From Lutraria lutraria (lineage: Eukaryota; Mollusca; Bivalvia; Venerida; Mactridae), in the NCBI GenBank assembly GCA_964023205.1, contig OZ026848.1, forward strand, positions 4,330,501 to 4,394,500: DNA of 64,000 bases. The letters run 5' to 3'. Numbering within the stretch: the stretch's first letter is position 1; each line of letters begins with the position of its first letter. Made by a program: the position numbers and the translations under genes. Below, piece after piece: positions 59,201-64,000 of this stretch. A model generated the notes under the pieces. It did not search any database and was not told the origin of the DNA. It saw only the letters and a program-made list of their open reading frames with translations.

Positions 59201-62200
59201 CTTTTTTTTTGCTCTAATGTTTTGTTTCAAATGGTTAATTCATATAAAAGTTTACTTATTCATGAGGAATTTTCAAAATCAGTAATCTAAATAATCCGCT
59301 ACATTACACATTGACAGTAAGTGTTGTTTTGTTAAAGGTTTCTTAATTCTGAATGATTTCTACATAAACTCAATAAACTTTAACCTATACCAAAGACATA
59401 TAAAAACTGTATATACGTCCCTGACAACACCAATGATTCAGATTTTTGGTACTAATTGAGCAATTCTTAAATATCCCATTTGACAAGAAAATAATTTAGT
59501 TTCAGTTTACCCGACCGGCCCTAATTTAGCTACCCATGTCCCTACACTTTTTATAAACCTAGGTTACAGTACTGCTCAGTTAGGATAATTATAGAGTGAC
59601 GCAGTGGTCGAGTCCACTTTTACGATGTAAAACCGTTGTCATATTGTATAAATCATATATCATTAGACAAGTAGGCTGACTATAAAGTTTACATATTTTG
59701 TTTAGTACATCAACTGCCGGCGTAGCGCAGTTGGTAACAATGTTATCTCTTGATACATTTGTTGTGAAAATATCAGGGTGACACCGCGATAGTACTTTTT
59801 TGCGAATTATTTTCTAATAGTTTTTTAAAAAGTTAGATAATTCTGTCGGTTTTTTTTCGTAAGGACTATACTAGATCTAGTAATTCTGGTAATTATAATT
59901 GGTTCGCTATTAAAAGTCCATCTATTTTCAGCCATATTTAGCAAATTGGCCTTCAGATAAGTTGGCACGAAATACTTGTGCACGGTACTAATACTTCAAG
60001 TACTTAGTTGTGCACTACACACTTCGCGTTACACAGGACAATAATGCATTCTTTTTCTTTACAGTTTGCTAAAATATTATAACAAACCTACCTATGTACG
60101 ACAATTTATTTGCGTCTGAGGTAAAGTTGTAAAAGAAAATAAAAAAGAGACAACTGGTGAGGTTTGAACTCGCGATAAAATTTTCTCTCCAGAGCAATTC
60201 TAAATGCTTTACCAACTGCGTCAACCATCTGACATATACAATTTAATTACTAAACTATAATACTTTATTCGTTTCTTATAAACCCATTTTACCCATTCAG
60301 ACAATGGTTGTTAACTTTTGTGTACACATAAAATGAAACGTCACTATCACATTATCCTAACTGAATTACAGTACTTCCATTTTCTCACTTTGTTTACCTT
60401 AATTTCCATACTTCCAAGAACCAAAAAAGCCCCGACCTAGCTTACCCTATTTTTGATGAACATGATTGTAATCAGAATCACAACATATTTTTTGTACATT
60501 AGTCACTTTAAGTACAAATAAGATCCCTCCCCATTTGGCAAGTAATTGTATACTTCTAACATTTTTTTTTTAATAGAAGCAAGTTCAAGTAACATACAAA
60601 GCCATGCTTACACATCAGAAGTATACATATCATTAAATGTTTTCAAGCAAGCTAAGAATTAACATAATCTACATTAAATATGCAGAAAAACTGTCATGAA
60701 TTATGTTGACTGTCAGAATGGCTTCAGATGAAATTTATCTGAAATATGTTTTATGAGACATATAAACACAAAACATTAAGTTTTAGCTCACCTATTTGCT
60801 CAGAGCTTTTGTGATCTGTGTTTGTCTGTTTTCCGTAGTTGTGCAAGTGTCAATTTTTGCTTTGTGAACTATCTAGAGGTCACGGATTTCGTTAGATTTT
60901 TATCATACCTTGTCAGAATGTTTGTCTTTAATATTTTTTTAGCATGTTCAAAGATAGGTAACTGGCGTCAAACATTAGGTCTATGGGTCAAATAACAGGA
61001 AATCCTAGTGAACACTCCAAAGGTCCCAAATTTGATTGGATCTTCATCACACATACTTTATCAGAATGTTTGTCTGAATGACATCCTAGATAAGTTCTAA
61101 CAAGGGTCAAAATTAGGTCATCAGGTCAAATTACAGGAAAACCTTGATAACAACAGACCTCATATAACACGGACTCAAAATATTAATAATGTTTTCATCA
61201 GCAAGCAATGGTTCTCTTCATTTTTCATAGAAAATTCATAATAATTCTCATCTGTAGTGTAAAAAATAAAAGATGACATTCTGGACAACTGACTGGAAAT
61301 CTATTTTTGTTTATCTCAATTTTAACAACCCATTCAACTGTAGTCTAATTCATGAGACGAATGGGCAATCTGTTCAAGATTTTGCTACTTAAAATAGTGC
61401 CTGTTATCGAAAGATATTTTAGATAGGATATCACCTAGTAAAAAATGTCTCGATATCCATTAGTATTGTACAAATATTTGGACTAATTCAATAGCTACTT
61501 AAGGAAATTTCAGAGCCACCCCAGATAGGGGAGAGATTTAGCTACAGGAGAACCAGCCATTTTTATCTTATTTCAAACCTGATTACAAACATTTTTTCCT
61601 GGTTCTTAAACTTCTTTATCATGCCAAGTGTAAAACACCAATACCAAGTCTGACTAGCCCTACTAATCCAGCTGGTAATATGTCTGCATCCTTCTTTAAT
61701 TGGTTTGCACAATATTTAGCCAGTAAAAGTAGCAACCTAAACTCATTTTTAGAATATTTTCGCTGTTGTTAACATTAGCATGAAATCCTGTTGATTTACG
61801 TCGCATCCACAGGATTTGATTACTTTTAACTGTAAATACGGCAGTTGCGAATCCATGAGTCATAATAATATTAGACTATAGATACTAATGTAGTGGAGTG
61901 GTATATTGTATTTATAAATTGGCTTGGATATTTACCAGCCCAATTAGCTCACAGGTGCCGGGTGCGTAGACACCCTGCCCACTAAGTCCCATTTGACTTT
62001 CCCAGAATTTCGATCAATATATGTTATATAGCTCAGTTGGTAGAGCATCTGACTTACAAGCAGGAGGTCGTAGGTTTGAGCCCCGCATCGGATACATTAT
62101 TTTCCTCCTACTACTACACTAACTTGACTAAGATACCCCATCAATGACAATCTAGTTTGAGCTTCATCTTAATGTAACCCTGGTCTCAGTTGACCCTTTT

Positions 62201-63247
62201 TATATTACTTTCGTATGTCCATTATGTCCATGTCTATCTGTGTTATGTATTGTAGGTCTGTTTACATACGTATATAGTGTGTATGTTATCTGCCTAACTG
62301 TATACCAGTAAAGTGGATACTGATTAGTTGTTTATTGTACGGATCAGTGAATGAATGCGGGTATGGTTTATTGAAAGTTGTTGAACTGGTATGAGAGATG
62401 CTCACTAATATTCTCGTGCACTTATTCCCATCATGCACTATAATTCTCTTCATGCCTAAATTAACCCTTGCCAGTTTTAAGCACTCCCTACTTAGTTCTG
62501 ATAGAGTCTAGACTGTTTTACAGCTCGTCTAATATCTTTGTCTTATTATTTATTACAACAATTTACAATGTTAAATTACTACACTGATCCTGGCTCTATT
62601 TCTATTTCCATCTCTTATCTTCATCACCAATATCATCATCTGAATATTATCAATATACATCTTTGCTGAATCAGGGATGTAATATAGCATCCCTGGCTGA
62701 ATCAAACAACCTGTTGTTTTATATCTGAACCCACGGTAACATTAATCTAAGCATATTCGGAGAACTAAATATAACACGGAAGTAATTAAAAAGATGAATA
62801 ACAACTAATACATAATGTATTGGACACTTGTATTTTGTAAAATGACTAACCGAAAATATAAACATCCGAAAACATATGCATTTTAATACAATAATTTTCA
62901 CATAGCAATTGATACAGACCAAGGAACGTAGAAATAAAGAGTCAATATTATAGGAAATTTTTTACATCAATAAATGAATGTGTGATACACATAATAATAA
63001 AAAATGTAACAAAAATAAGATTGGACAGCGTTACCACAACAACGGATAGAATCTATTAGCATCGATTATCTGTTAATATTCAATTAAATATTTCATGTCA
63101 ATACCGCAGGAGACACTTAAATCAAAGATAGATCTTACCTGATGCCGCTGGTGCCGACAGAATTAAATAAAATATCCAGAAAATAGTTGCAACCAATACC
63201 AATCCGAAGAAACTAAGTCGACGTTTCACAAATCTGAGCAACGCCAT
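50296..63247 (-). CDS. Secreted or membrane-anchored protein with a C-terminal DUF4773-like domain (five exons)
   Basis: Minus-strand exons in order: 63247-63139, 54985-54879, 54056-53244, 52605-52548, 50555-50296. All introns are GT..AG and phases join to 448 aa plus stop. Exon 1 encodes MALLRFVKRRLSFFG, then a hydrophobic stretch (LVLVATIFWIFYLILSA) with basic residues before it: a signal peptide or type II signal anchor. Exons 2-3 give a Pro/Glu/Lys/Asn-rich, probably disordered region with many N-glycosylation sequons (NVT, NAT, NKT, NLS, NLT, NIS, NST). The C-terminal 130-150 residues hold GYCDCKDLECMCCVRV, LNSTACSFITF, FPPKICLES, GVCTLFSNVT, HLSGCMEFDLTLYN and FPVGCFQIPG. A CxC..CxCC start followed by six or so spaced cysteines resembles DUF4773, an extracellular invertebrate domain of unknown function. 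That assignment is by pattern only; the splice model is firmer than the name. Intron 1 is 8.2 kb and carries a large insertion. Confidence 0.8.
50979..51067. repeat. Tandem duplication (about 42 bp, two copies) in intron 4 of the DUF4773-like gene
   Basis: ATATATTATGACATCCAACA AATGTTTACAATAAAAA is followed by ATATATTATGACATCCAATG AATGTTTACAATAAAAA. One-base differences separate the copies. Confidence 0.85.
51355..51790. repeat. Possible TIR element with GGCGG/CCGCC ends
   Basis: TTTTGGCGGGGCTAAATTTT at the left and AAAACCACCGCCAAAATTTC plus AACATATACAGTA at the right are partly inverted, with GGTGGGGTTTTAAATTGG and ATCCACCACAATTG inside. The right end recalls the motifs at 11917-12020. The left terminus is not defined. 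Confidence 0.4.
51910..52493 (+). mobile_element. TTAA-flanked MITE, copy C (584 bp), intron 4 of the DUF4773-like gene
   Basis: The left end AGGGGCATGCCCTGGAACTG and right end GCTTCAGTTCCAGGGCATTC CCCT, with TTAA on both sides (51906-51909, 52494-52497). Internal hairpin AATAAAAGGCTGTCAGCC TTTTATT. It matches copy A in reverse over most of its length. Its right end lies about 55 bp past the exon 4 donor on the minus strand. Confidence 0.88.
54994..55091 (+). repeat. 98-bp direct repeat, left copy (next to exon 2 acceptor)
   Basis: From TAAAATATGGTTTCAT to AGTTTCATCACAA this is identical to 57980-58077 except one base (A at 55075, G in the other copy). In gene direction it ends 6 bp before the AG of the exon 2 acceptor, so it supplies most of the branch and pyrimidine region of intron 1. 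Confidence 0.95.
55092..55721 (+). pseudogene. Tyrosine recombinase (Crypton/DIRS-like), catalytic domain only, one internal stop
   Basis: One reading frame runs 210 codons from 55092 to a stop at 55719-55721, broken only by TGA at 55539-55541. It begins MGYKRLSLSSDKRCPITIGI, typical of the start of the catalytic domain. Then come LALFALLRVGEVAYS (first catalytic Arg), LLLSFRHFKHSKAPVSIEI (candidate catalytic Lys), after the stop HSFRIGGATLAHSR (the H-x-x-R box), LGRWHSNAFNSYLRP (W/H position and the nucleophilic Tyr). The N-terminal core-binding domain is absent because the frame starts exactly at the insert boundary. With one stop and no N-terminus this copy is not functional. Whether it is Crypton, DIRS or another YR element cannot be settled without its other genes; no reverse transcriptase is seen nearby. 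Confidence 0.87.
55092..57979 (+). mobile_element. 2.89-kb insert flanked by 98-bp direct repeats, carrying a tyrosine-recombinase relic
   Basis: The sequence between the two 98-bp copies. The right copy is continuous with the repeat body that follows (58078 onward) and the left copy with exon 2, so the simplest reading is an insertion that duplicated 98 bp of target. Features inside: the recombinase pseudogene at its extreme left, a hairpin (GGACTTGATTTTTATC AAAATCAAGTCC) at 55982-56009, scattered related segments of the form GGCTTAGGCGGCATTTGTG at about 55870, 57392 and 57543, and a 30-bp tandem duplication at about 57803-57864. No TIRs are seen. It could be a 5'-truncated Crypton- or DIRS-type element. 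Confidence 0.7.
57980..58077 (+). repeat. 98-bp direct repeat, right copy
   Basis: Partner of 54994-55091, continuous on its right with the dispersed repeat block. On the gene strand it is followed by TTTTATAGTCTTCAAG, which contains an AG that could act as a decoy splice acceptor. Confidence 0.95.
58078..58640. repeat. Diverged repeat units with TGACCTTGACCT motifs
   Basis: Several units of roughly 130-190 bp repeat a theme: AGTGACCTTGACCT, CCAAATACATTCCCAAGCTA, GCTACATACAAAGTTT, GATTGGTCAATC, CAAACTTAAGT. The 98-bp direct repeat is itself part of one unit (CCAAGCTTGATGTC, CACCTACAC). Units are well diverged. It is intronic (intron 1 of the DUF4773-like gene). Confidence 0.7.
58641..59718. 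other. Intronic, nothing recognised
   Basis: AT-rich. A tRNA-A-box-like GTGACGCAGTGGTCGAGTCC occurs alone at about 59596-59615, perhaps a SINE head fragment. Confidence 0.4.
59719..60235. repeat. Second pair of convergent tRNA-like segments
   Basis: The plus strand at 59724-59740 has CGTAGCGCAGTTGGTAAC (A box). On the minus strand at about 60228-60150 there is GACGCAGTTGGTAAAGC (A box) and then CGCGAGTTCAAACCTCAC (B box), pointing inward. The layout matches 16073-16680: A box at the left on plus, complete unit at the right on minus, about 420-450 AT-rich bases between. Confidence 0.5.
60236..60784. other. Intronic, nothing recognised
   Basis: AT-rich intron sequence with no supported feature. 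Confidence 0.4.
60785..61155. repeat. Dispersed repeat with internally repeated units
   Basis: Begins TAGCTCACCTATTTGCTCAG AGCTTTTGTGATC. ATACCTTGTCAGAATGTTTG and ATACTTTATCAGAATGTTTG occur 130-140 bases apart, each followed by a GGTCA(A)AT..ACAGGAAA segment, showing two units. It resembles other AT-rich dispersed repeats here; family unknown. Confidence 0.5.
61156..62025. other. Intronic, nothing recognised
   Basis: AT-rich intron sequence with no supported feature. Confidence 0.4.
62026..62100 (+). repeat. tRNA-like segment (pseudo-tRNA or SINE head)
   Basis: ATATAGCTCAGTTGGTAGAG (A box), then TCTGACTTACAAGCAGGAG (anticodon-arm-like; the central triplet would be TAC, valine), then GTCGTAGGTTTGAGCCCCGC (B box). 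The D and T regions are good, but the anticodon stem has a mismatch and the acceptor ends do not pair, so I do not call a functional tRNA gene. It may be the head of a third SINE family. Confidence 0.6.
62101..63138. other. 5' part of intron 1, nothing else recognised
   Basis: A small hairpin lies at about 62670-62703 (GCTGAATCAGGGATG ... CATCCCTGGCTGAATC). No gene is seen. Confidence 0.4.
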
Positions 63248-63579
63248 TTTGTATAGTCACGGTCAAACGTAACTAAATTATAAATAAGAAAAGGCGTCAG
63301 CTCAATAAATCTGTATCTATCTATCTCTGGATATTGCCAACTCATTTTCTGAGTGTTATAGGCAGGATAAGTGCACGTCGGAATTGTTAGTGAAGCGATA
63401 AAAGACCTGATAATGAATATTATCAAGACAGTGAGAGATTTAGATGAAGATCAAGTCATTGTGGTGTAGTGTGGTATATAATATTAATGTCCTGTGTCAG
63501 TCATCAGATATTTATGGCATACAGAATCTTAGTCAGTGTTGGTACTAGTATGCCCTTTTCGTAAAAATTGGTTTACTCG
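63248..63579 (-). promoter_or_regulatory. Putative promoter region of the DUF4773-like gene
   Basis: The 330 bases between the start codon and the SINE at 63580. No clear core promoter element was identified. Extent is inferred from position only. Confidence 0.3.
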
Positions 63580-63805
63580 TCTCCATGGTCGAGTGGTTTA
63601 GGTCGCGGACTTCAAAACTGATAGAGGTTTGTGGGTTCAAGCCCAGCTACCGACCATGTCTCTTTATTTGAGAAAGTAGGCAGTTACTTTTGGAGGTTGG
63701 GAGTCTAGTACTGGTGCATCCCAGGAACGATGGTTAAAAGGTGAACTGTCGCCTCATATGACTCTGACTGTAAAAAGGGGCGTAAAATTCTATATAAACA
63801 AACAA
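63580..63805 (+). mobile_element. tRNA-derived SINE, family B copy 2 (well preserved)
   Basis: The head GTCTCCATGGTCGAGTGGTT TAGGTCGCGG (A box), then GGACTTCAAAACTGATAGAG, then GTGGGTTCAAGCCCAGC (B box) and ACCGACCA form a near-complete type II tRNA-like unit (Ser/Leu-like). The body TGTCTCTTTATTTGAGAAAG, AGTAGGCAGTTACTT, CGCCTCATATGACTCTGACT matches 14846-15062, and the tail is ATATAAACAAACAAATAATT. It is better preserved than copy 1. Confidence 0.85.
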
Positions 63806-64000
63806 ATAATTAACAAAACTGTTTTGTGTCTGGTTATTAAACTGACTGACTCTAATTTTTCACTGCAACGCTATACTTTTTATTAGGCCAGAGGAGTATA
63901 TCCACTTTCTTGTTTATTTTTACATCCTTTCAAGGGCTAGACCTACATTAATTTTATGAGTATGTAACCAGAAACAAAAATTGTTTTTCAGACCTTACAT
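63806..64000. other. Intergenic, nothing recognised
   Basis: The last 195 bases carry no supported feature. Confidence 0.4.

Noticed and set aside
62026..62100. Functional tRNA-Val(TAC) gene
   Set aside because: A and B boxes are good, but the acceptor stem does not pair and the anticodon stem has a mismatch, so a tRNA-derived repeat is more likely.
1..64000. CRISPR arrays, bacterial operons or phage modules
   Set aside because: The window is clearly eukaryotic (spliced genes, SINEs, LINE). The only regular tandem array, at 20831-22410, has no spacer/repeat alternation.

Overview
This window is eukaryotic, AT-rich and mostly non-coding. It has intron-containing genes with GT..AG splice sites, tRNA-derived SINEs, TA- and TTAA-flanked MITEs, a truncated non-LTR retrotransposon and a relic tyrosine recombinase. 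The animal METTL2-type gene shows it is metazoan. The repeat mix (SINE heads with GGTCGAGTGG-type A boxes, dispersed GGTCAAGGTCA-bearing repeats, pogo-like MITEs) suggests a mollusc, probably a bivalve; this last step is inference. Only two genes can be reconstructed with confidence.

Layout. 1-6011 is a large inverted-repeat structure: about 0.75-0.85 kb arms at 1-749 and 5174-6011, running off the left edge, around a 4.4 kb spacer with one exon-like segment. 6012-20800 is gene-poor and holds a 916-bp pogo/Tigger-type element (8058-8973), smaller MITEs, a SINE and a pair of convergent tRNA-like segments. 20831-22410 is a minisatellite of about 32 units of about 49 bp; its long open frames are artefacts. 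22411-31900 is gene-poor with a SINE, a TTAA-flanked MITE, a decayed coding-like patch and two adjacent pogo-like MITEs. 31921-33780 is a 5'-truncated LINE on the minus strand.

34089-41048 (+) is a complete nine-exon METTL2-type tRNA m3C methyltransferase gene (369 aa by my splicing). Introns 1, 2, 7 and 8 carry mobile-element copies. 41049-50295 is intergenic and repeat-rich (SINEs, a foldback hairpin, a Tc1/mariner relic, pogo-like MITEs including one with an internal 74-bp triplication). 50296-63247 (-) is a five-exon gene for a 448-aa N-terminally anchored or secreted, heavily sequon-bearing protein with a C-terminal cysteine-rich domain resembling DUF4773. Its 8.2-kb first intron contains a 2.9-kb insert flanked by 98-bp direct repeats that differ at one base. 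The insert carries a broken tyrosine-recombinase gene starting exactly at the insert boundary.

The two genes converge and nothing shows that they act together. All splice models and identities were read by eye. No alignment or database search was run.
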